Positions 1-6,032 of a stretch of 6,323 nucleotides of DNA are shown here, one piece after another (positions within the stretch are counted from its first letter, which is position 1; every line of letters starts with the position of its first letter). The DNA lies in the NCBI GenBank assembly GCA_001830475.1, contig MIAC01000117.1, forward strand, positions 1-6,323. Reading direction: 5' to 3'. The notes below the pieces were generated by a model. That model ran no database searches. It was not told the DNA's origin and worked only from the letters and a program-made list of their open reading frames with translations. The stretch comes from Rhodospirillales bacterium RIFCSPLOWO2_12_FULL_67_15. Its GTDB lineage: Bacteria; Pseudomonadota; Alphaproteobacteria; Rhodospirillales; 2-12-FULL-67-15. A program made the translations under genes and the position numbers.

Positions 1-112
1 CCCACGTCGTTGGCGAGTCAATGGTTAGCGCGACGGCGCCGATCCCCGCCGCGACGAGCCCGGCCAGGGCCGTCCTCGCCGCCGATGCAACCGCGTTGAG
101 TGGACGCTTCAC
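1..112 (-). CDS. 5' end of an unidentified gene with signal-peptide-like N-terminus (partial)
   Basis: Only the first 37 codons are visible; the gene runs off the left edge. I place the start at a GTG (110-112). An in-frame stop (TGA) lies about 95 bp upstream, and I saw no better ATG or GTG between it and this codon. The peptide begins VKRPLNAVASAARTALAG and continues with a small-residue hydrophobic stretch (about residues 15-30) ending near ALTIDSP. Basic residues followed by a hydrophobic segment suggest an exported or membrane-anchored protein. A clear Shine-Dalgarno is lacking: GGCGGGAT sits a few bases upstream and is only weakly convincing. The gene diverges from the TPR lipoprotein gene. 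I do not recognise the family. A link to pilus assembly is possible from location alone and is not shown by the sequence. Confidence 0.45.
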   Translation of the reverse strand, partial: MKRPLNAVASAARTALAGLVAAGIGAVALTIDSPTTW

Positions 113-132
113 GGAATCCCGCCTTGATTTCA

Positions 133-180
133 GCCCGGTTTCGCCTGCGCCGGCGCGGCGCGCAGGCTTCGGAACCGGGC
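133..180. repeat. Long interrupted inverted repeat (two stacked 8-bp stems)
   Basis: The outer arms GCCCGGTT (133-140) and AACCGGGC (173-180) are perfect complements. The inner arms GCCTGCGC (143-150) and GCGCAGGC (160-167) are also perfect. Internal loops are 2 and 5 nt, and the terminal loop is the 9-nt GC-rich segment 151-159. It ends about 20 bp upstream of the GTG of the left-edge gene, so in that transcript it would form a stable 5'-leader hairpin. There is no T-tract beside it, so a classical intrinsic terminator is unlikely. It could be a leader structure, a protein-binding dyad or a dispersed palindrome. Confidence 0.6.
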
Positions 181-208
181 GATGTCTTTGTTTAACCGGC
201 CGATTTCA

Positions 209-237
209 ATCTTACGGCAACGCCATAAAAACGGCAA
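209..237 (-). promoter_or_regulatory. Candidate sigma-70-like promoter for the left-edge gene
   Basis: On the minus strand, TTGCCG (positions 237-232, 4 of 6 to TTGACA) is followed by a 17-bp spacer and TAAGAT (214-209, 4 of 6 to TATAAT). Transcription would start near position 202 and give a leader of about 90 nt that includes the hairpin at 133-180. This is a consensus match found by eye; GC-rich alphaproteobacterial promoters are poorly defined. Confidence 0.35.
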
Positions 238-250
238 TCTTCCCAAGGCC

Positions 251-278
251 TTGAGATTGTGGACAAACTTTCTAATAT
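251..278 (+). promoter_or_regulatory. Candidate sigma-70-like promoter for the TPR lipoprotein gene
   Basis: TTGAGA (251-256), a 16-bp spacer and TAATAT (273-278) lie in an AT-richer patch of an otherwise GC-rich region. Transcription would begin near 285, giving a leader of roughly 28 nt before the GTG at 313. It supports independent transcription of this gene, which points against the main pilus operon. No operator was recognised. Confidence 0.45.
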
Positions 279-312
279 GTCCCAGTTCGGATGATCCCCG
301 AAGGGTGGTTCC

Positions 313-1107
313 GTGAAATCCTTGCCGATGTCCTTTCCTCCGGTTGCGGTCCGGCTGCTCCTGCCCTGCATCGCGCTGTTTCTCGCGGCCTGCGCCGCCC
401 TGGGGCTGGAACAGCAGGAAACGTTGCTGCCGAAGAGCCTGATTTCCGACTCGCTCATGTCGGCGGCGGCCAATGCCGAAGCGAGCGGAGATTTCCGCTC
501 CGCGGCGGCGCATTACCGGACTCTCCTCGAACGCTCGCCGCGGGACAGGCGCGTTGCGCTGAAGCTCGCGCGCGCCATGAGACTCGCGGGCGATTCGCGC
601 CAGGCCGCCGCGTTGCTCGAACAAACCTCGCGCGGCGAGAAACCCGGCGCGGATATCTTGATCGAACTCGCCAAGGCCTATCTGTCCTCGGACCAGATGC
701 CCGTGGCGCTCCGCTATCTCAACCAAGCCAAGCCGCTCGCGCCCGATAATTGGGAAATCATGTCCTTGCTCGGCGTCATCCACGATTATCAGGGCGCCAA
801 CGCCGAAGCGCGCGGCCTTTACGCCGCCGCCCTCGCGCTTGCGCCCGACAACTCCATCGTCCTCAACAATCTCGGTCTTTCGCTCGCCATGGCCGGCGAC
901 TTGGAGGCGGCCATCGCCACCCTGGAAAAGGCCAAGGACCAGCCCGGCGCGAGCCATCACATCCGCCAGAACCTGGCCTTGCTGCTGGCGATGAAAGGCG
1001 ACGCCGCCGGCGCCGAGCGCTTCGCCCGCAAGGACCAGTCGCCCGAGATGGTCCGCGCCAACCTGCGTTATTTCCGCGCCCTCGCCGACAGCGCGAAAAC
1101 CTACTAG
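313..1107 (+). CDS. tadD: TPR-repeat lipoprotein, TadD-like Flp pilus assembly protein
   Basis: This 264-residue protein begins at GTG 313, preceded by AAGGGTGG at 301-308. An internal ATG at 328 has no good ribosome site, though it would keep the signal peptide. The N-terminus is a lipoprotein signal: basic residue R14, a hydrophobic core, then the lipobox L24-A25-A26-C27, so it is probably lipidated at C27. Nearly all the rest (about residues 45-240) is tetratricopeptide helix pairs. Examples are the segment around ANAEASGDFRSAAAHYRTLL (about 53-72), YLSSDQMPVALRYLNQAKPLAPD (about 123-145) and the most typical repeat, NNLGLSLAMAGDLEAAIATL (185-204). TPR lipoproteins called TadD occur in Tad loci and are thought to help secretin or pilus assembly at the envelope. 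Assignment as TadD rests on the lipobox, the TPRs and the adjacent tad genes; TPR sequence alone is not diagnostic. It converges on tadC and seems to have its own promoter. Confidence 0.8.
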   Translation: MKSLPMSFPPVAVRLLLPCIALFLAACAALGLEQQETLLPKSLISDSLMSAAANAEASGDFRSAAAHYRTLLERSPRDRRVALKLARAMRLAGDSRQAAALLEQTSRGEKPGADILIELAKAYLSSDQMPVALRYLNQAKPLAPDNWEIMSLLGVIHDYQGANAEARGLYAAALALAPDNSIVLNNLGLSLAMAGDLEAAIATLEKAKDQPGASHHIRQNLALLLAMKGDAAGAERFARKDQSPEMVRANLRYFRALADSAKTY

Positions 1108-1134
1108 GGCGTAGCCCGATTAGGTGGAATTGTC

Positions 1135-1161
1135 ACCCCCGCGCAAGCGGGGGTCCATTTT
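1135..1161 (+). terminator. Terminator-like hairpin after the TPR gene
   Basis: An 8-bp GC-rich stem with a GCAA tetraloop (1135-1154) starts 27 bp after the TAG of the TPR gene. It is followed within four bases by TTTT (1158-1161). The U-tract is short and slightly displaced, so it may be a moderate terminator. It is the left half of the dispersed repeat at 1132-1198. Confidence 0.45.
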
Positions 1162-1165
1162 CTTG

Positions 1166-1195
1166 AAAAAGCTGGATTCCCGCTTTCGCGGGAAT
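1166..1195 (-). terminator. Terminator-like hairpin after tadC
   Basis: Read on the minus strand, the 8-bp stem at 1195-1176 with its four-base loop is followed by CCAGC and then TTTTT (1170-1166). It lies about 50 bp after the tadC stop and is the right half of the dispersed repeat. It may end the pilus operon transcript, although the T-run begins five bases after the stem. Confidence 0.45.
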
Positions 1196-1247
1196 GACGA
1201 GATAAGTGCACCCGATCGCATCCTGCTCCGACGCCGCGGCGGCACGA

Positions 1248-2192
1248 TCAATTTTTCGAGATATTGATGCCCGCCGGCCCGGCGATCACGATGAACAGAA
1301 CCGGCAGGAAAAAAATGATCATCGGCACCGTCAGCTTGGCGGGCAGAGCGCCCGCCTTCTTTTCCGCCGCGGCGAGGCGGGTATCGCGGCTTTCCTGCGA
1401 AAGCACGCGCAGGCCGGTGGCCATGGACGTTCCGTACTTTTCCGCCTGGATCAAGGTCGTCGCCAGGGATTTCGCCGCCTCCAGGCCGGTCCGGTCGGCG
1501 AAATTTTCGTAAGCCTGGCGCCGGTCGCCGAGAAAGGCCAATTCCGCGCCGAGCAGTCCGATCTCCTCGGCGATCATCGGAGCGCTGACGACCATTTCCT
1601 CGGTGACGCGGTTGACCGCGCCTTCGAGCGACAATCCCGCCTCGACGCAGATGACCAGGAGGTCGAGGGCGTCGGGAAATGACCGTGTCAATGTCTTCTG
1701 ACGTTTGGAGGCGGCGTTGTTGACAAAGAGACGCGGCGCGTAATAGCCGGCGGCGGCGGCGCCGGCGAGGGAAGCGATCAGCCGCATGGTCTCGAGGTTC
1801 GGTAGCGCGGCGAGCGTGTAGAAATAGACGACAATGGGGAACACGACCGGCAAACCCAGCGAAGCGGTAATGAAAATCGTCGGCGCGGATTGAGAACGGA
1901 AGCCCCCGCGACTGAGCAGGGCGCGAAGTTCCTTCGCCTGAAACCTCTCCTTGAGTTTGAGACGGTCGACCAGCGCCGTGAGAATACCCATCGCCGGGCG
2001 CGTCCGCTGACGAACGCTCCGCGGTTGCTGAAGCGACGACATTTGCCGGGCGGCGAGCTCCTGGCGGTGCGAGGCGACGCCCTTCAAACGCTCGGCCATT
2101 TTCCCCTTGGGCAGGAAATAGGATCCGGCCGCGAGCAGGGAAAAGAGGGTTCCCGCGAACGCCAATATCATGATGATCGTCTCGGCATCCAT
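1248..2192 (-). CDS. tadC: TadC, inner-membrane platform protein of the Flp (Tad) pilus
   Basis: This 314-residue protein belongs to the type II secretion F (T2SSF/GspF) family. With TadB it forms the inner-membrane platform on which the CpaF ATPase acts. Hydrophobic segments lie at about 5-27, 103-125, 134-152 and 288-308. The cytoplasmic T2SSF domain begins around 170 with SFPDALDLLVICVEAGLSLE, a sequence very typical of TadC, and continues through GLLGAELAFLGDRRQAYENF and LIQAEKYGTSMATGLRVLSQ. The C-terminus carries the usual AEKKAGALPAKLTVPMIIFF segment running into the last membrane helix. Length is normal for the family. The ATG lies 12 bp after the tadB stop without a strong Shine-Dalgarno, so translation is probably coupled to tadB. 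It is the last gene of the operon seen here, followed by a terminator-like repeat. Confidence 0.93.
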   Translation of the reverse strand: MDAETIIMILAFAGTLFSLLAAGSYFLPKGKMAERLKGVASHRQELAARQMSSLQQPRSVRQRTRPAMGILTALVDRLKLKERFQAKELRALLSRGGFRSQSAPTIFITASLGLPVVFPIVVYFYTLAALPNLETMRLIASLAGAAAAGYYAPRLFVNNAASKRQKTLTRSFPDALDLLVICVEAGLSLEGAVNRVTEEMVVSAPMIAEEIGLLGAELAFLGDRRQAYENFADRTGLEAAKSLATTLIQAEKYGTSMATGLRVLSQESRDTRLAAAEKKAGALPAKLTVPMIIFFLPVLFIVIAGPAGINISKN

Positions 2193-2204
2193 GTCGGCTC
2201 GGTC

Positions 2205-3197
2205 TCACATGTCGAAGCTGATCATGTTGTTCATGACGAATACGCCGATCCCCATCCACGTCGCCCCGGTGGCGAGCAGCTTGTGTCCGGTCGAGGTCGT
2301 GAACAGCAGCCCGATGTATTCCGGAGCGGCCACGCTGAGAAGCACGCCGACGACGATCGGCAGGGATCCGATGATCCCGGCCGAGGCCTTGGCCTCGCTC
2401 GACATGGCCTGGACCTTGTCGCGCATCTTTTTGCGGCCGCGCAGCACGTCGGAAAGCTTGCCCAGCGTATCCGCTAGGTTGCCGCCGGTTTGGCGTTGAA
2501 TCATGAGGACGATGGCGAAGAACCGCAGCTCCGGGGTCGGCACCCGGGCGACGGCCCGATCCAGGCACTCGTCGAGCGTCATGCCGAGGCGGGTTCCTTC
2601 GGAAATCAGACGAAATTCCGATCCGACCGGATCGGGCATTTCCCGGCCGATGACGGAGATGCATTCGGGCACCGGAAGCCCGGCCTTGACGCCGCGGATG
2701 ATCACGTCGAGGGCGTCCGCGAACATGCGCGTGAATTCCTTCGCCCGCTTCTTGATGAGATAACCCAAGACGAATTTCGGCAGGCCGAACATCAACCCAA
2801 GCGGGATGGCGACAAGACCGAGGATGCCGAGAAACGGCATGTCCATGATGTAATAAACCGCCGTCACGACGAGGGCGGCGCCGGCGATTCCGGCCAAGAA
2901 ATTGCCGGGCGAGACTTCATCCAGACCCGCCTGAATCATCTCCTCGCGCAACTTGTAGATTCCTTTCTTCGTCCGGCGCGCTTCCGCCTCCTTCAATTTG
3001 GCCTGAACGCTCTTGCGCCGGTCGCCTTGCGCGTCCCGGCCCGCGCCCCGTCCGCTATCCATGCCGGTTTTGATCGCCTCCAGGCGCGCGCGGACGCGGC
3101 GCTCGGCGAGCGTCTTGGACGTGTACAAGATCGCGCCGAACGCGATGGCGAAGGCCAGGACGACGAAGACCGCGACAACGACCGAAAGATCGAGCAT
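2205..3197 (-). CDS. tadB: TadB, inner-membrane platform protein of the Flp (Tad) pilus
   Basis: This 330-residue T2SSF-family protein is the partner of TadC in the pilus platform. An N-terminal membrane helix (about 5-25) is followed by a charged cytoplasmic linker rich in Arg and Lys (about 30-85), then a hydrophobic pair at about 101-118 and 122-148. The T2SSF domain starts near 155 with FTRMFADALDVIIRGVKAGLP and includes ECISVIGREMPDPVGSEF and the signature IQRQTGGNLADTLGKLSDVLR (about 233-253). Two C-terminal hydrophobic segments follow (about 273-298 and 307-323). The ATG is only 3 bp after the cpaF stop; GAGGG inside the cpaF end is its likely ribosome site. This arrangement implies translational coupling with cpaF. 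Length and domain order are normal. Confidence 0.93.
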   Translation of the reverse strand: MLDLSVVVAVFVVLAFAIAFGAILYTSKTLAERRVRARLEAIKTGMDSGRGAGRDAQGDRRKSVQAKLKEAEARRTKKGIYKLREEMIQAGLDEVSPGNFLAGIAGAALVVTAVYYIMDMPFLGILGLVAIPLGLMFGLPKFVLGYLIKKRAKEFTRMFADALDVIIRGVKAGLPVPECISVIGREMPDPVGSEFRLISEGTRLGMTLDECLDRAVARVPTPELRFFAIVLMIQRQTGGNLADTLGKLSDVLRGRKKMRDKVQAMSSEAKASAGIIGSLPIVVGVLLSVAAPEYIGLLFTTSTGHKLLATGATWMGIGVFVMNNMISFDM

Positions 3198-3200
3198 GGG

Positions 3201-4643
3201 TTACGCGCCCTCGTTCAGCGCTTCGGCCAGGGTCGACTCGAGGCCGTAATACTTCGCCTTGTCCCAGAACGACGGCCGGATTCCCGTCGGCTTGTGCCGG
3301 CCCTGGATTTTGCCGTTCTTGTCCTCGCCCAGGATTTCGTAGACGAGAAGATCCTGAAGCGTCACCACCTCGCCTTCCATGCCGACGATCTCGGTCACAT
3401 GGGTGATCTTGCGCGAACCGTCGCGCAGGCGCGCCGCCTGGATGACCACGTGGACCGCGCCGACGATCTGCTCGCGGACCGTCTTGGCGGGAAGGGTGAA
3501 GCCGCCCATGGCGATCATGTTCTCGATGCGGCTGACGGCCTCGCGCGGGTTGTTGGCGTGGATCGTGCCCATCGAACCGTCGTGGCCCGTGTTCATGGCC
3601 TGCAACAGGTCGAAGGCCTCGGGGCCGCGGACCTCGCCGACGATGATGCGCTCGGGGCGCATGCGCAGGCAGTTCTTGACCAGATCGCGCATGGTGACCT
3701 GGCCGATGCCCTCCAGGTTCGGGGGGCGGGTTTCGAGACGGACGACATGCGGCTGCTGGAGCTGAAGCTCGGCGGCGTCCTCGCAGGTGATGACGCGCTC
3801 GTCTTTGTCGATGTAGTTGGTCATGCAATTGAGCAAGGTGGTTTTGCCGCTGCCGGTGCCGCCGGAAATGATCAGGTTGATGCGCGCGGCGCCGATGACC
3901 TGGAGAAGCTTGGCCCCGCGCGGCGTGATCGCGCCGAAGCTGACCAGTTTGTCGAGGGTGAGCTTTTCCTTCTTGAATTTGCGGATCGTCAGCGTCGGGC
4001 CGTCGATGGCGAGCGGCGGCGCGATCACGTTGACGCGCGATCCATCCAACAAGCGCGCGTCGCAGATCGGGCTCGATTCGTCGACGCGGCGGCCGACCGC
4101 CTGCACGATCCGCTGGCAGATGTTCATGAGCTGGGTGTTGTCGCGGAACTTGATGTCGGTGAGCTCGATTTTACCGCCGGTTTCGATGTAAACCTTGTTC
4201 GCGCCGTTGACCATGATGTCGGCGATGTCGTCGCGCGCGATCAGCGGCTCGAGCGGGCCGAGGCCGAGCACGTCGTTGCAGATTTCCGTGATCACGCTCT
4301 CTTGCTCGGCGGCGCTGAGCGAGAAGTTTCGCATGCTCATGATTTCGGAGATGATGTCGCTGAGTTCCTCCCGCACCGCCTGCATGCTCATTTTCGAGAG
4401 TTCGCCGAGATCGACGGTCTCGATCAGATCGGCGAAGACCTTGCCCTTGATCTCCTCGAGACGTTCCTCCAGGCCGGCCTTCTTCGCCGCCGCCGGTTTC
4501 GCTTCGGCTTTCGCCGGAGACTTATCCTTCGATTCCGGCGCCGGGGAAGGTACCGCGTGAAGCGCCGGCTTCGTCTCCGCCGGTTTCGGCGGCGGGGCAG
4601 AGGACGGAACCACGCTGAGCGGTGCTGTGCGTTTGCCGAACAT
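3201..4643 (-). CDS. cpaF: CpaF/TadA, hexameric secretion ATPase of the Flp pilus
   Basis: This 480-residue member of the type II/IV secretion ATPase (VirB11/PulE) superfamily powers pilus extension, and in Tad systems also retraction, at the cytoplasmic face. Residues 1-55 are a Pro/Ala/Lys-rich disordered leader. The N-terminal domain (about 60-230) has [20 protein letters not shown] (126-145) and the invariant [23 protein letters not shown] region. The RecA-like core has Walker A GGTGSGKT (261-268), an Asp box [12 protein letters not shown] (285-296), Walker [12 protein letters not shown] (332-342) and a His box SMGTIHANN (357-365). All catalytic motifs appear intact. The ATG is preceded by AAGGAAG with an 8-nt spacing. 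It is separated from cpaE by an unusually long structured gap and almost touches tadB. The names cpaF and tadA describe the same protein. Confidence 0.97.
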   Translation of the reverse strand: MFGKRTAPLSVVPSSAPPPKPAETKPALHAVPSPAPESKDKSPAKAEAKPAAAKKAGLEERLEEIKGKVFADLIETVDLGELSKMSMQAVREELSDIISEIMSMRNFSLSAAEQESVITEICNDVLGLGPLEPLIARDDIADIMVNGANKVYIETGGKIELTDIKFRDNTQLMNICQRIVQAVGRRVDESSPICDARLLDGSRVNVIAPPLAIDGPTLTIRKFKKEKLTLDKLVSFGAITPRGAKLLQVIGAARINLIISGGTGSGKTTLLNCMTNYIDKDERVITCEDAAELQLQQPHVVRLETRPPNLEGIGQVTMRDLVKNCLRMRPERIIVGEVRGPEAFDLLQAMNTGHDGSMGTIHANNPREAVSRIENMIAMGGFTLPAKTVREQIVGAVHVVIQAARLRDGSRKITHVTEIVGMEGEVVTLQDLLVYEILGEDKNGKIQGRHKPTGIRPSFWDKAKYYGLESTLAEALNEGA

Positions 4644-4762
4644 GGTGAAATCTTCCTTCGGTTTTCAACTCGCGGCGGAGGGCGAATCCCCGCCGCCATC
4701 TTTGTATCGCCGCGAGCCCCCGGGCTCTTCGACCCGGGGGTCGCTCGCGGCGGCGGGAACCG
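4644..4762 (-). promoter_or_regulatory. Structured cpaE-cpaF leader with mutually exclusive hairpins
   Basis: The arm CTCGCGGCG occurs at 4744-4752 (A) and 4669-4677 (C), and its exact reverse complement lies between them at 4708-4716 (B). In the operon transcript (read A, B, C) B can pair with A or with C. The A:B fold is extended by an 8-bp GC stem (4717-4724/4733-4740) with an 8-nt loop and a 3-nt bulge (4741-4743). Arm C can also form a local hairpin with 4688-4694. No U-tract follows, so it is not an ordinary intrinsic terminator. It could be an mRNA processing or stability element setting the cpaE:cpaF ratio, or an attenuator-like switch. The repeats are seen; function is inferred. Confidence 0.5.
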
Positions 4763-6007
4763 TTACCCCGCCGCCTTGGGTTTCGCGACTTTCGTGCCGT
4801 CTTTCTTGTCGTCTTTCTTGGCCGAACGCAGCCAGCCGAGAACATTCAGCATGCCGGCCGGCTTTGCCGCTTTCACGTCGCGGCCGGAAACCTGCGCCGC
4901 GATCTTGCGCAAGCTTTCGGTCACCGCGTGCGTTTTCGCGACCTCGCCGATCATCTGGCCGTTGTTCAAGGCGTTCCCGAACACCTCGGGCGCATAGGGG
5001 AGGGTCATAACGGTATGAATGTTGGCCGCCTCCATGAAATCCTTGGCCGACAACTCGGTTTTCTTGGTTTCGCCCGTTTTGTTGAGCAGCAGGCGGGTCG
5101 GTTTCGCGCCGCGCCGGGCGGTGAGGGCGGCGAAAATGTTCTTGCATTCGCGCAAGCCCGTCAAGTCCGGTTGGGCGACGATGACCAGATCGTCGGCTAT
5201 TTCCATGGCGGCCTGGGTCCATTCGGCCCAAACGTGCGGCAGATCCAAGACGATAAAGCCGGCGGCCCCCCGGGCCAGGTCGAGGATTTTCTCGAGCGCT
5301 TCCGTCGACGGCGGGGCGGCGGCGTTCAAATTGCCGGTATTGGCAAGAACCTTCAGGTTATCCCCGCTGGGAACCAGGCACTTGTCGAACAGCACGTCGT
5401 CCAACCGGTCCGACTGCGCCACGATATCCGAGGCCGGCTGCTTGACCTCGACGTTGTAGGCCAAATCGGCGGACCCGAAGGAGAAGTCGAGATCGGCGAG
5501 GATGGTCGGCTCCTTGAACGTCTGCGCCAGCAGCCAAGCCACGTTATGCGCGACCGAGCTGGCGCCGACCCCGCCGCGCGCGCCGAAGAAGGCGACGATC
5601 CGGCCGCGGGGCACGGCGGCGGGATCGCGGTAGATTCCGAGGATGGTCTCGACCACCTGTTCGGGCGCAGGCGGCGCGACCAGATACTCGCTCACCCCTT
5701 GACCGACGAGAGTGCGGTACAAGCCGATGTCGTTAAAGGCGCCGACGACGATCACTTTCACGCCCGGTTCGACGACCTCGGCCAAGCTCCCGAGCGCGGT
5801 CATCAATTCCGCGTCGCCGCCCGCTTCCTCGACGATCAGCACCTGGGGGCTCGGATTTTCGCGGAAATAAGAGACCGCGGCGGCGATGCCGCCGTCATGG
5901 ACGGTCACGCGCGAACGGCTCAGGCGGGAATCCTTGGCCGCCTGCTCGAACGCCGCGCGCGTCGGACCTTGCGCCGAAAACGCCTCTATGGTTACCCGCA
6001 AGAACAA
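4763..6007 (-). CDS. cpaE: CpaE/TadZ, MinD-like pilus localisation protein
   Basis: This 414-residue protein has the usual CpaE plan. Residues about 1-130 form a receiver-like domain (VLIVEEAGGD at 56-65, KVIVVGA at 84-90, VSEYLVAPP at 105-113), and residues about 135-385 form a ParA/MinD-like NTPase domain. The family places the Tad apparatus at its cellular site. The P-loop reads GARGGVGASS (142-151) with R144 and A149 where MinD has lysines. The second motif is ADLDFSFGSADL (171-182), and a Walker B-like strand FIVLDLP lies at 251-257. The tail (about 390-414) is Lys/Asp-rich and probably disordered. I accept a TTG start because AAAGGG sits 7 nt upstream, no ATG is near, and it leaves 25 bp after cpaD; a second TTG two codons on is an alternative. 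Length is typical. Confidence 0.94.
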   Translation of the reverse strand: MFLRVTIEAFSAQGPTRAAFEQAAKDSRLSRSRVTVHDGGIAAAVSYFRENPSPQVLIVEEAGGDAELMTALGSLAEVVEPGVKVIVVGAFNDIGLYRTLVGQGVSEYLVAPPAPEQVVETILGIYRDPAAVPRGRIVAFFGARGGVGASSVAHNVAWLLAQTFKEPTILADLDFSFGSADLAYNVEVKQPASDIVAQSDRLDDVLFDKCLVPSGDNLKVLANTGNLNAAAPPSTEALEKILDLARGAAGFIVLDLPHVWAEWTQAAMEIADDLVIVAQPDLTGLRECKNIFAALTARRGAKPTRLLLNKTGETKKTELSAKDFMEAANIHTVMTLPYAPEVFGNALNNGQMIGEVAKTHAVTESLRKIAAQVSGRDVKAAKPAGMLNVLGWLRSAKKDDKKDGTKVAKPKAAG

Positions 6008-6032
6008 GTTACAGCCCTTTCGACCGGTATTC

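Larger units (their letters stand above)
1132..1198. repeat. 67-bp double-hairpin dispersed palindromic repeat (REP-like)
   Basis: The element has overall dyad symmetry: GTCACCCCCGC at the left end mirrors GCGGGAATGAC at the right end, with two mismatches. Each half is itself a hairpin. The first has an 8-bp stem at 1135-1142/1147-1154 with a GCAA loop, the second an 8-bp stem at 1176-1183/1188-1195 with a TTTC loop. TCCA (1154-1157) and TGGA (1173-1176) add inner symmetry. Read on the minus strand it encodes the tell-tale SFPRKRES...MDPRLRGGD peptide, which from memory appears in many spurious protein predictions because this repeat is scattered through proteobacterial genomes. No transposase is present. 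It fills most of the gap between the convergent genes. Confidence 0.85.

Noticed and set aside
130..960. 276-codon minus-strand frame antisense to the TPR gene
   Set aside because: The plus-strand frame has a lipobox, a ribosome site and clear TPR repeats; the antisense product shows no family features and begins inside the TPR gene.
1131..1198. CRISPR-like repeat or insertion sequence remnant between the convergent genes
   Set aside because: There are only two hairpin halves of one palindromic unit, no regularly spaced identical repeats with unique spacers, no transposase fragment and no evident target-site duplication.
1232..1241. Perfect 10-bp palindrome CGCCGCGGCG just downstream of tadC
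   Set aside because: It is short and of simple GC composition, so expected by chance in such DNA; no T-run follows it.
1120..2664. 514-codon minus-strand frame overlapping tadC and the end of tadB
   Set aside because: It is an off-frame reading of two genuine genes, and its end is translated from the dispersed repeat. The peptide is Arg/Pro-rich with no domain.
2490..4997. 835-codon open frame on the plus strand, antisense to tadB, cpaF and the end of cpaE
   Set aside because: It is a mirror of GC-rich coding DNA on the other strand. The translation is Arg/Asp/Ala/His-rich with no recognisable domain, it crosses two gene junctions and the structured gap, while the opposite strand has complete, motif-bearing Tad proteins.
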